DNA of 20,892 bases from CAZFQD01 sp964520885 (GTDB taxonomy: Bacteria > Bacillota > Clostridia > Oscillospirales > SIG519). The notes below the pieces were generated by a model. It was not told the DNA's origin and did no database searches. It was given only the letters and a program-made list of their open reading frames with translations. The stretch covers positions 1 through 20,892 of the forward strand of contig CAZFQD010000022.1 in assembly GCA_964520885.1 (NCBI GenBank), read 5' to 3'. Positions within the stretch are counted from its first letter, which is position 1, and each line of letters begins with the position of its first letter. Positions 8,601 to 16,490 of this stretch are shown here, piece after piece. Both the position numbers and the translations under genes were made by a program.

Positions 8601-9805
8601 ATCCATATCCACATTATCTGAATGAGCATCGTATTCCTCAAAGGCAATACCATTTGCAGTTGCAAATGCTTGGCCTGTGGAATTAAGAGGAGCAATAATC
8701 TTCTTTTTGCCATCTGCCAAATAAAATGTATCAGCTTCATATACAGTGTTCTTATTAGGGTCTGTAATAATTATTTCACCAGAAGCCCAAAAACTCAATG
8801 CCTTAATTGTTATACCTTCCTTAGTAGGTAGAATAAGCGAAAGCTTAGAAGCTAACAAAGGGTTAGGAACAACAGGATTTGCACCATCACCAATTTGAGT
8901 TATTAAACTCCCTTGCTCAAACTCAATTTTGGTCATAGCTTTTGTATTAAAGACAGTATGAGATAATCTAGTTACCTCATTTGGAACTATAACCTCGGTG
9001 GCAGTTCCTAAATAGCCTATTAACCAGCCATCAAAAATCTCAAAAACATATTCCTCAAAGGCAATACCATTTTTAGTTGCAAATGCTTGTCCTGTGGAAT
9101 TAAGAGGGGCAATAATCTTCTTTTTGCCATCTGCCAAATTAAATGTATCAGTTTCATATACAGTGTTCATATTAGGGTCTATAATAATTATTTCACCGGT
9201 AGCCCAAAAGCTCAACGTCTTAATTGTTATACCATCTTTAATAGGTAATGCAAACGAAAGCTTAGAAGCAGACAAAGGGTCAGGGACAACAGTATTTGCA
9301 CCATCACCAATTTGAGTTATTAAACTCCCTTGCTCAAACTCAATTTTGGTCATAGCTTTTGTATTAAAGGCAGTATGAGATAATCCGGTTACCCCCTTTG
9401 GAACTATAACCTCGGTGGCAGTTCCATTATAGCCTATTAACCAGCCATCAGAAATCACAAAATATTCCTCAAAGGCAATACCATTTGCAGTTGCAAATGC
9501 TTGTCCTGTGGAATTAAGAGGGGCAATAATCTTCTTTTTGCCANNNNNNNNNNNNNNNNNNNNNNNNNNNNNNNNNNNNNNNNNNNNNNNNNNNNNNNNN
9601 NNNNNNNNNNNNNNNNNNNNNNNNNNNNNNNNNNNNNNNNNNNAACTATAACCTCGGTGGCAGTTCCATTATAGCCTATTAACCAGCCATCAGAAATCTC
9701 AAAATCTGAAATGGCAAAAACAATTAAACTCTGCAATATTGAAAAAACGAAAATTATCGCTATTAAAAATGTTATTTGCCTTCTAATTCTAAAAATGTTT
9801 TTCAT
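5637..9805 (-). CDS. Large surface protein: LRR-like repeats, CBM-like modules, FN3-like domain, C-terminal anchor (interrupted by an N gap)
   Basis: I read one gene where the N run at 9544-9643 makes two apparent ORFs. The start is the ATG at 9805 (AGGAGG, 5 nt spacing), followed by a signal peptide (about 1-32, ending near VFA). Then come three near-identical units of about 139 residues that begin (I/F)(S/F)DGWLIGY and contain a BspA-like leucine-rich motif (TEVIVP..VT.LSHT.FN). Unit 1 is mostly lost in the gap. Four beta-rich modules follow at about 8591-8079, 7970-7395, 7355-6795 and 6704-6174, then an FN3-like domain (6086-5769) and a terminal membrane helix with an FRKKN tail. The 54 codons before the gap and 1,301 after it join in frame if the true gap is about 272 bp, giving about 1,446 residues. 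I expect a cell-surface glycan-binding or adhesion protein; no catalytic domain is visible. Each half is certainly coding; joining them is inference. Confidence 0.8.
8631..9697 (-). repeat. Tandem near-identical repeat of about 414-417 bp (LRR-like units)
   Basis: Three copies lie head to tail inside the surface-protein gene: unit 1 from 9697 (most of it hidden by N), unit 2 9455-9036, unit 3 9035-8631. The shared 10-mer taaccagcca (plus strand) recurs at 9021, 9438 and 9680; the first two are 417 bp apart, an exact codon multiple. Units 2 and 3 differ by scattered substitutions only. The protein unit holds one BspA-like leucine-rich motif, an ILP.K.GITIK..SFWA.GEIII segment and a conserved GKKKIIAPLNSTGQAFAT end. 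Confidence 0.9.
9544..9643. other. Assembly gap (100 N)
   Basis: Exactly 100 N lie within repeat unit 1 of the surface-protein gene. The round length suggests a placeholder of unknown true size. A gap of about 272 bp (plus any number of whole repeat units) would complete the unit and restore the frame, because the coding parts on both sides need a gap length of 2 modulo 3 and 100 is 1 modulo 3. Confidence 0.98.
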
Positions 9806-9828
9806 AAAAACCTCCTACTAAAATAAGC

Positions 9829-11694
9829 TTATTTTTTACTTTTTTTAATCACTACTAATATAATTATAGTCATTAGTATTAATATGAAACATACGAATAT
9901 TAATATCAAATATGTGTTGTCTATCCCCAAACTATACATATTGATGATATAATTAATATCGTTTGTCACCGCTAAGCTATCAATTAGTACTGACTGTCCA
10001 CTGGTTGTATTTATAAAGGAAAAATCAACTAATTCAAGCTTATCAATTTTATTGTTTATTGGCTTATAACTATTATCTAACAAAAAACTATCAAATGGTA
10101 TTAAAACATATCCTTCATATCCATTAGGAATCGCTTCACTTGACTTTTTTTCAAGTGCTTTTTTATCTTTGCTTAATAAATAATAGTTCTTATTTTGACT
10201 CAAATTAAACTTTTCATAATCATTATCTGAGATGCTAAGGTCTAATTGGCAAATTTGCTTTTTATCTACTTTAATCCAAAAAACTAAAGCATTACCTAAA
10301 ATATTCTCTTGCAAATTAGTATTAGCTTTTAAACTTATTGTCGTGCTTTTTGCATTTGGAGAGAGTTTAAATTGGAAACAGGGCTTATGGTCACCCTCAT
10401 CACTATTCAATATGACAACATTGTTCCCCATATTTTTAACTTCTTCTAAGTTTTCACATTGATTGACAATTACATAGCTATCTTTCATCTTCTTCTCTTG
10501 TTCTGTTAAAGAACTTGCTATGCCAATAGAAGAAACCATCACATCCCCTTCGCTTGAAGGAACTAAAACTCTTTTTTCATTTGTCATTTCTCTGGCTATT
10601 TCAGCTGTTCTTAAAGCTAAATTTTTATTGTAAATCGATGAATTGTAATTCGGATCAAAAATCCATTTTGCTCCAATATCTCCACTTGTTAAATCAATGG
10701 ATGTTGGCTCATTTCCCATACTCCAATAGTATCCTAAAAGCCCACCCGGGTTCTTTTCTTTTTTTAACATATCATATAACTTGTTTAGATGTGTAACCCT
10801 GTTTTCCATAGGCGAGTTTCTAAATTTCATTGTCCCCGGTATATGCCAAATTTTCGCATTATCCCAACTGCTACCCATTGCCAACCGTAAGTCATCATAA
10901 TAGCTATCATAATAACCTTCGTCATCATAGTTATTTATTCCCGTATCTGTAACATACTTCGTCATCTCTGGGGTTATTTGTGGAGTATCAAAATAAAATG
11001 GGTCAATCCATCTATTTCTATTTGCAAACTCACTTGACGATAAACCAGAGCGATTAACTAAACAAAAGGTTACGCCACCCATTATAGCAAAAAATCTTTT
11101 GCCTATTTTTTCACTATTGTATTTTGATATTGTTAAAAAATCCCTTGGTGTAATACTCCCATTTGGTATCTCATAGCCGGATGCTGTTTTGCCTGTTTTA
11201 AAGCAAAATGGTTCATCAACATACCATCCGGCCAATGCATCATAAGCCCCGCTATTTTTGCAATTTTCAACTATTTTATCAAACTTTGCTTGCCAATTGA
11301 CCGATAAAATCCATCTGGTTTTACTCTCATCTAAACTGTTTTCAACATAATTGGGATTTAAAACGAGTAAAGCACCTTGAATTGCAAGGAATACCTGTGA
11401 TCCAACGCTATTAGCCTGCTGTAAGGCATAGACATATTCTGCTTCAGAATATGCATTAATGACATATGTATTAATAACATCACTTTTTATTGAGCTATCA
11501 AAATCCTCTAACATATTTCCGCTGGGTGCTAAGCCATAAAATCCAAAACCCAACTTAATGCTCTTTTGCATATCTTTTGTTTCTTTAAAATAAAAATGCT
11601 CTTCTTGTGCAAAAGCAATCATAGATTGCATTAAAAAACTACCTATTAATAAAACGAATACAATAAAATATTTAAAAGAAAACTTTTTTTTCAC
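9829..11694 (-). CDS. Membrane-anchored putative TIM-barrel hydrolase with a CBM-like module
   Basis: This 621-residue protein starts with GTG at 11694 (AGGAG, 9 nt spacing; the site overlaps the upstream stop region). It has a signal peptide (about 1-29, SMIAFA-Q). Residues about 45-395 form a domain shared with the preceding lipoprotein: LGFGFYGL near 48, AGWYVDEPF (155-163), KRFFAIMGG, KIWHIPG (281-287) and EKNPGGLLGYYW (313-324). The DEP motif at a strand end followed by a tryptophan-rich barrel resembles uncharacterised TIM-barrel glycoside-hydrolase-like families (DUF4434 type); Asp160 and Glu161 are candidate catalytic residues. Residues about 405-580 are one copy of the beta module also found in the large surface protein (YVIVNQCENL ... 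GYEGYVLIPFDSF ... SVLIDSLAV). A helix (about 594-616) with a KKSKK tail anchors the C-terminus. The substrate is unknown; cell-surface glycan processing or binding is inferred. Confidence 0.75.
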   Translation of the reverse strand: MKKKFSFKYFIVFVLLIGSFLMQSMIAFAQEEHFYFKETKDMQKSIKLGFGFYGLAPSGNMLEDFDSSIKSDVINTYVINAYSEAEYVYALQQANSVGSQVFLAIQGALLVLNPNYVENSLDESKTRWILSVNWQAKFDKIVENCKNSGAYDALAGWYVDEPFCFKTGKTASGYEIPNGSITPRDFLTISKYNSEKIGKRFFAIMGGVTFCLVNRSGLSSSEFANRNRWIDPFYFDTPQITPEMTKYVTDTGINNYDDEGYYDSYYDDLRLAMGSSWDNAKIWHIPGTMKFRNSPMENRVTHLNKLYDMLKKEKNPGGLLGYYWSMGNEPTSIDLTSGDIGAKWIFDPNYNSSIYNKNLALRTAEIAREMTNEKRVLVPSSEGDVMVSSIGIASSLTEQEKKMKDSYVIVNQCENLEEVKNMGNNVVILNSDEGDHKPCFQFKLSPNAKSTTISLKANTNLQENILGNALVFWIKVDKKQICQLDLSISDNDYEKFNLSQNKNYYLLSKDKKALEKKSSEAIPNGYEGYVLIPFDSFLLDNSYKPINNKIDKLELVDFSFINTTSGQSVLIDSLAVTNDINYIINMYSLGIDNTYLILIFVCFILILMTIIILVVIKKSKK

Positions 11695-11706
11695 TAAAAC
11701 TATCTC

Positions 11707-12849
11707 CTAATTCAAAATTGGCAATCCATCATTATTTAGCTTAGCTTCACTGCTTTGTGATTCTGACGACACATCGCTTGAAACTACCAAACTATCCTTA
11801 AACTGATTAGTAACAACAAGTCTGCCGATTCTTCTCGTTTCAGATAATAGCCTTTCCCAATAGTCCTCTCCATCCTTTTGTATATACTGACTAAATGACA
11901 GCTTGCCCTCTAAGACATCTCCACCATTGAAGGTGTAGCAAATAAGACCACCGGGATTTTTCTCGTTTTGCAAAAACTCATACATTTTTCTTAAATGTCT
12001 AATGGCTTTATCCTCAGTAAATGTGCCTTGAAAGTTAAAAATACAAGGAACATGCCAAATTTTTATATGCTCGAACTCTTGCCCAAGTTTTTTTTCAAGT
12101 TCCTTACGAACCTTCATATATTTACCGATATTCACTTGAATATCTCCATAATAAGAATAACCCGTGTCGGTCAAATATTTGCCAATTTCTTTATCCACTT
12201 CTGCTGTATTCACATGCTCTGGTGGGCACCAAATGGATTTATCAATATGTACAGTTGACCACATTACAAAAAAACGTTTTTTAATGTTTTCTAAATTGTA
12301 TTTCCCTACTTCTTTTAAAGCAGCTGGATTAACTCCATTTGGACCATATGGCTCATCAAAATACCAACCGGCAAAGTTATCATAAAAGTTGTTGTCTTTT
12401 AACCATTTAACGCAATCCTCTAAATTTTCTTTCCAATTAGTTTGTAACTTTCCACCGGATGAGATTGTTAAAGGCTGAGCTGGAATAAAAACCTGCCCAT
12501 TGTTTTTCACTAAAAATTGCATCGTTTTAAGAAATGAGTCATCCTTATTAAATGCTTGAATAGTTGTATTTGCATAGCTTGATGAGTATATATCTTCAAA
12601 ATCTGTTGAAATACCCTCACTCATTGATAGATGGTAAAAACCAAAGCCAACATCTAATGTTTTAGAAATTTCAGCTTGCTGAACAGTTTGAATATGTCCG
12701 TTTTCATCCACTAAAACATCATCAACTGCATCAACAACTATTTCACTGCTTATAGTAGTTACTACCTCTGACTTCTCGTTGCAACCAAAAAGCATAATCA
12801 TTAAAGCAATGCATAAAGTTAAACAAAGAATTTTTTTTGAATTTTCCAT
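11707..12849 (-). CDS. Lipoprotein with a putative TIM-barrel hydrolase-like domain (GWYFDEP)
   Basis: The open frame extends up to 12963, but that would run into the solute-binding-protein gene. The ATG at 12849 has AGAAGGGG at 8 nt spacing (12858-12865) and gives a clean lipoprotein signal: KK, a hydrophobic stretch, then LFGC with Cys23. The mature protein has an acidic linker and one domain (about 64-345) related to the next gene product: VGFGFYHL, AGWYFDEPYG (160-169), KRFFVMW, KIWHVPC (263-269) and EKNPGGLICYTF (296-307). Asp165 and Glu166 of the DEP motif are candidate catalytic residues. Unlike its paralogue it has no CBM-like module and no C-terminal helix; it ends in a Ser-rich tail. 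It lies 43 bp after the solute-binding protein. It may trim or hold the glycan at the membrane; the function is inferred from fold and place. Confidence 0.75.
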   Translation of the reverse strand: MENSKKILCLTLCIALMIMLFGCNEKSEVVTTISSEIVVDAVDDVLVDENGHIQTVQQAEISKTLDVGFGFYHLSMSEGISTDFEDIYSSSYANTTIQAFNKDDSFLKTMQFLVKNNGQVFIPAQPLTISSGGKLQTNWKENLEDCVKWLKDNNFYDNFAGWYFDEPYGPNGVNPAALKEVGKYNLENIKKRFFVMWSTVHIDKSIWCPPEHVNTAEVDKEIGKYLTDTGYSYYGDIQVNIGKYMKVRKELEKKLGQEFEHIKIWHVPCIFNFQGTFTEDKAIRHLRKMYEFLQNEKNPGGLICYTFNGGDVLEGKLSFSQYIQKDGEDYWERLLSETRRIGRLVVTNQFKDSLVVSSDVSSESQSSEAKLNNDGLPILN

Positions 12850-12892
12850 TGTAAAAACCCCTTCTAAATATCTATTTCCAAATGAGTAATTG

Positions 12893-14542
12893 CTATTTTG
12901 TAGCATCATATTTTTTCTGGTATATTTCAACCAATTTAAGAGCTCCTCGTCTGTTCCATTCATTCACAAAGCCACTCCAATTTGTTAGAGGATTAACAGC
13001 ACCCGTCTCTAATGTTTCGCCTCTAATAGTTGCTGTTCCCCAGTTGATTGCATTATTAACTGCCTGACTACCACTGTAAACAGCATCTGCTTCATCAAGT
13101 GTAAAGGCCAAAAACGGCATAAGAACTGTTGGTGTACCTGAAATTAATATAGGTTTTAAAGCATCTTCAAATTTATAACCTGCTTTTTCAATTTCACTTT
13201 GATTAGTGGAATCCGGTCTTAAAAGTTCGCCTTCCTTAAACTGATAAGAACCATGTAAGCAGTATCCGGGCGTGTCTTGATTAGGAGCTTTTCCTCCTGG
13301 TAATGCTTTGTAATTTATAATATATTTATTATCTATCACATCATAATATTTTCCCGGCTCACCACCGTAGTCTTTATACATTTCTCCCTCATTTGAATAA
13401 AAGAAATCTATCCACCTTAAAGACGCCTCAACATTTTCGTTTTTTGCAGATAAGAAGTAACCGCTCAATGGAAGAACACCAAACGAAAAATGATTTATAC
13501 CAGCTTGAAAATCTTCAACGGCAGTAGTTGCCTTTGGTGTACCCATAGGTATAAAGTCAGCTGCTAAGCGAGCGTCTTCTAAATGTACTACTGAAATCCA
13601 ATAGGTTACGCCTACCTTACCAGTCTTAACTAACTCTAATAGCTTTGTTGTGCCATCAGCCGCACCTTTATCAAATAAATTTTCATCATATAGCTTTTTC
13701 CAATAGGTTAAGCCCTCTTTAAAAGCATTCGTCGTCATAGCAAAGTGAAACTTGCCTTTTGTGTCAATTGTAATATATTTTCCCCATGTAATCGCTAACC
13801 CCCAAGGGTTAAAGAGAACTCCCGGGTCATAATAAGAGAAAGCAAAGGGAATCTCATCCTTCTCGCCATTGCCATTTGGGTCGCCATCTTTAAACTTTTT
13901 TAGAACATTATAGAATTCATCGGTTGTCGTAGGCACCTCTAAATCAAGATTGTCAAGCCAACTTTTTCTTATTAAATAGGTTACCTGCTGGGCATCGTTA
14001 ATCATTGGAATAGAATACATCTTGCCATCTGAACGGATAACGGATTCTTTAGAAATAGGCTGTTCTACATATTTTGCTGAAATATTAGGTGCCCATTTAG
14101 AAAGCATCTCATCTGTTAATTCAAGTATTTTCTTTTCCTTCACACCATATCTCTCTAAATATGTGTCCTTAATACTGCCCCACATTGCATATATATCTGG
14201 ATAATTTCCAGTGTTATACATAATTTGAGTAGCTTCATCCATTCTTGAAATATCAGCAACTATCCACTTGATTTTAATATTTGTTTTAGCCTCGTAATCA
14301 GAGGTGAATTTCATCGTGTTAAAATCTCCTGTATCTGCACCCTTCATTACCATAACAGATAACTCAACTTTATCCTTTACAATGGGATAACCCGCTGTAT
14401 ATGTATTTGCAACTAATTCTCTTGTTACAGTTTGCGAGGAATTAGCAAGAGTAGAGCTATTCTTAACTACTGGTGCTGTTTTACAAGCAGACAACAATAG
14501 AACGCACCCTAATATTACTGAAATAACTGCCTTTTTGTTCAT
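12893..14542 (-). CDS. Sugar ABC transporter extracellular solute-binding lipoprotein (LplA-like)
   Basis: This 549-residue protein starts with ATG after AAAGGAG. The lipobox is LSAC with Cys20, so it should be tethered to the outer face of the membrane. Family features of large type 1 carbohydrate-binding lipoproteins are seen along its length: VELSVMVMKG near the mature N-terminus, DIYAMWG, GKMYSIPM, a KFKDGDPNGNGEKDEIPF segment, DFFYSNEGE, and the C-terminal NPLTNWSGFVNEWNRRG segment. At about 550 residues it is of LplA size rather than MalE size, a group usually linked to complex oligosaccharides. It follows the two permeases, the typical permease-permease-binding protein order of these Firmicute operons. 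The ligand is probably an oligosaccharide bearing alpha-galactose, inferred only from the two alpha-galactosidase-type genes downstream. Confidence 0.93.
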   Translation of the reverse strand: MNKKAVISVILGCVLLLSACKTAPVVKNSSTLANSSQTVTRELVANTYTAGYPIVKDKVELSVMVMKGADTGDFNTMKFTSDYEAKTNIKIKWIVADISRMDEATQIMYNTGNYPDIYAMWGSIKDTYLERYGVKEKKILELTDEMLSKWAPNISAKYVEQPISKESVIRSDGKMYSIPMINDAQQVTYLIRKSWLDNLDLEVPTTTDEFYNVLKKFKDGDPNGNGEKDEIPFAFSYYDPGVLFNPWGLAITWGKYITIDTKGKFHFAMTTNAFKEGLTYWKKLYDENLFDKGAADGTTKLLELVKTGKVGVTYWISVVHLEDARLAADFIPMGTPKATTAVEDFQAGINHFSFGVLPLSGYFLSAKNENVEASLRWIDFFYSNEGEMYKDYGGEPGKYYDVIDNKYIINYKALPGGKAPNQDTPGYCLHGSYQFKEGELLRPDSTNQSEIEKAGYKFEDALKPILISGTPTVLMPFLAFTLDEADAVYSGSQAVNNAINWGTATIRGETLETGAVNPLTNWSGFVNEWNRRGALKLVEIYQKKYDATK

Positions 14543-14584
14543 TTTATTACTCTCCTTTTACAAATTAGTGTTAATTCTAAATAA

Positions 14585-14590
14585 ATTATA
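14585..14590 (-). promoter_or_regulatory. Possible internal promoter -10 (TATAAT) before the solute-binding protein gene
   Basis: The 121-bp spacer 14543-14663 is the longest gap in the operon. On the minus strand it holds a perfect TATAAT about 43 bp before the ATG, in a very AT-rich stretch. No convincing -35 box lies 16-18 bp upstream, and in such AT-rich DNA a TATAAT can arise by chance. An extra promoter would raise binding-protein levels over the permeases, as is common. Confidence 0.3.
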
Positions 14591-14641
14591 CATCATATTT
14601 AAAATGAATGAGTATCGTATTTGTTATAGCCTGTTTTTTAT

Positions 14642-14657
14642 GTAACATATTTGTTAC
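14642..14657 (-). promoter_or_regulatory. Small stem-loop between permease and solute-binding protein genes
   Basis: GTAACA-AATA-TGTTAC forms a 6-bp stem with a 4-nt loop just after the permease stop. It is weak and lacks a following T run, so it is not a good terminator. It could mark an mRNA processing or stabilising site that protects the binding-protein transcript. Confidence 0.3.
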
Positions 14658-14663
14658 TTTGTA

Positions 14664-15596
14664 TTACTCTCCTGTCAAGCCACTTCGCTCCACGCCCTGC
14701 ATAAATTTTCGTTGCAAGAACAAATAAGCAAATAAAACAGGAAATGTAGCCACTGCCGTTCCCGCCATTATAACTCCCTCATGAAATTTGAATTTCATAT
14801 CAGACATCCATCCGGCAGACATTAGCTCAGGTGAGGATTTTATGTTTTCAATCATTATGTACATTGAGGGCAATATTTGAGGCAAGAGTGCAAATTTGCT
14901 ATTTGCAGAAAGATAAATAGACGGCTCATAATAATCATTCCAATGCCAAACCATTGAAAGCACTAAAGTTACCAAAATAATAGGGCCTGCTGTTGGCAAA
15001 GCGATTTTAAAAAAAGTTTTTATTATACCACAACCATCAATAGCCGCCGCCTCCTCTAAGGATTTAGGCAACCTCATAAAATATTGCCTAAACAAAAATA
15101 TAAATAGTCCTCCTCGCAAGCCATACCCCAAAAAGCTGGGTATAATAAATGGCAAATATGAATCTATCATTTTAAAAGAAACATAATTAATATACTGTGG
15201 AATGATGATTGTTTGAATAGGAATGACTAAGCTAATAAGCACAACAGCAAACCAAAAGCCTCTAAATATAAAACGAAATCTTGCAAAACCATAGCCAATA
15301 AAGGAGCAAGAAATAAGATGGGCTATCGTAGCGATGCTTGTTAACAATACAGAATTTATAGCACTTCTTGGGAAATTTAATGCCATTAAAGCAATTTTAT
15401 AATTACTTAAAGTAAAGTCTCTTGGCAACCATTTTACTGTTATGTTCATTATATCTCCATAACTTTTTACAGACATAGTAAGCATATAAATATAAGGGTA
15501 TAAAAACACAAAAGCAAAACTCACTAAGATGAAGTATAAAATAAACTTTCCTATGATAAAAACAACTGTGTTTTTGACCTTTTTAGCATTTAACAT
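14664..15596 (-). CDS. Carbohydrate ABC transporter permease (YtcP/MalG-type)
   Basis: This inner-membrane protein of 310 residues has about six hydrophobic helices. The cytoplasmic EAA loop, EEAAAIDGCGIIKTFFKIALP (about 181-201), is the docking site for the ATPase, and the C-terminal QRKFMQGVERSGLTGE fits the usual end of this permease class. Of two in-frame ATGs, the one at 15605 directly abuts the AAAGGGGG ribosome site, while that at 15596 has 9 nt spacing, so I chose 15596. The ribosome site overlaps the stop region of the first permease, so the two are translated together as a heterodimer. No ATP-binding subunit is encoded here; this transporter class usually shares an MsmK-like ATPase encoded elsewhere. 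Confidence 0.93.
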   Translation of the reverse strand: MLNAKKVKNTVVFIIGKFILYFILVSFAFVFLYPYIYMLTMSVKSYGDIMNITVKWLPRDFTLSNYKIALMALNFPRSAINSVLLTSIATIAHLISCSFIGYGFARFRFIFRGFWFAVVLISLVIPIQTIIIPQYINYVSFKMIDSYLPFIIPSFLGYGLRGGLFIFLFRQYFMRLPKSLEEAAAIDGCGIIKTFFKIALPTAGPIILVTLVLSMVWHWNDYYEPSIYLSANSKFALLPQILPSMYIMIENIKSSPELMSAGWMSDMKFKFHEGVIMAGTAVATFPVLFAYLFLQRKFMQGVERSGLTGE

Positions 15597-15611
15597 TTTT
15601 ATCATCCCCCT

Positions 15612-16490
15612 TTATATATCTTTAACATTATTGTTAAACGGTCTTAAAACAATAGTTACAATCACTATAAGAATACCCACAAAAAGCGAGTAGAACCAAC
15701 TAACTGAGCTTGCATATTCAAATTTGATTATTGATCCTTTAAAACTAAGCCAATTGATATAATTTACGATAGGCGTATTAAAATCAACCGAAAGACTAAT
15801 TATAGTAAATACGGCGATTAACGATATAATAGGCACTGTCATCGGTAAAGTGATTTTCCAAAACATTTCCCATTCAGAGGCACCATCAACCTTCGCCGCC
15901 TCATATAATGATTTTGAAACTCCCTGCAAGGCAGCCAAATAGATAACTATTTGAACGCCACTACTCCATAAAACCAAAGAAACTCTGCTTAAAAATTCAA
16001 CCACAAATTGATTTCCATTTGCCCCTAAATAAATTTGAATGTTTTGTGGCAAAAGCACCTCTATTGCAGTTTGCATTGCCTGCTGATTAATATTTACCTT
16101 CATAAGTTGTTGCATAATAAAGCCAGAACCCAAAACAACCGGCAAAAAATACACAGACCTAAAAAAACCACGACCTGCAATTTTCCCATTAACTAAAATT
16201 CCAATACCCATTGAAAAAATGATAATCAAAGGAGAATTTATCAAAATTTCCTTTGCTGAGTTTAAAAAATAAGGAATAAATTGTGTATCGGTAAAAAATA
16301 AATCCTTATAATTTTTAAATCCTACAAATTCTAAGGTAAAAGTAGAAACCTCTGTAATTTTTGCGAAACTAATCATCAAGGAACGAATAATAGGAAAAGC
16401 AAAAAACAAAATGGTTCCAATTATAAAAGGCAATATGAAGGTATAGCCCTTTATGTTTTCTCTGCCAATTATTTTAATTAACTTTTTCAA
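15612..16490 (-). CDS. Carbohydrate ABC transporter permease (LplB/UgpA-type)
   Basis: This is an inner-membrane subunit with about six helices and a canonical EAA loop, SLYEAAKVDGASEWEMFWKI (about 194-213), followed by TLPMTVPII. An ATG at 16544 would give a 310-residue protein, but that start lies 71 bp inside the DUF5696-type gene and has only a weak ribosome site. A TTG at 16490 (MKKLIKIIGRENIKGY) has a run of seven G at 5 nt spacing and an N-terminus of normal length (292 residues), so I prefer it. It still overlaps the upstream gene by 17 bp, suggesting coupling. It pairs with the permease downstream and the solute-binding protein. Confidence 0.9.
   Translation of the reverse strand: MKKLIKIIGRENIKGYTFILPFIIGTILFFAFPIIRSLMISFAKITEVSTFTLEFVGFKNYKDLFFTDTQFIPYFLNSAKEILINSPLIIIFSMGIGILVNGKIAGRGFFRSVYFLPVVLGSGFIMQQLMKVNINQQAMQTAIEVLLPQNIQIYLGANGNQFVVEFLSRVSLVLWSSGVQIVIYLAALQGVSKSLYEAAKVDGASEWEMFWKITLPMTVPIISLIAVFTIISLSVDFNTPIVNYINWLSFKGSIIKFEYASSVSWFYSLFVGILIVIVTIVLRPFNNNVKDI

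Noticed and set aside
9455..9543. Frame of the left-hand side of the N gap as read by the 116-codon ORF
   Set aside because: The 100-N filler shifts the frame; the other frame continues the conserved repeat GKKKIIAPLNS and is the real one.
9820..9835. Perfect palindrome AAAATAAGCTTATTTT at a gene end, possible terminator
   Set aside because: It is AT-rich, has no loop or following T run, and the next gene's ribosome site begins immediately after it.
12850..12963. N-terminal extension of the GWYFDEP lipoprotein
   Set aside because: It overlaps the solute-binding protein gene, and the internal ATG at 12849 has a good ribosome site and a lipoprotein signal.
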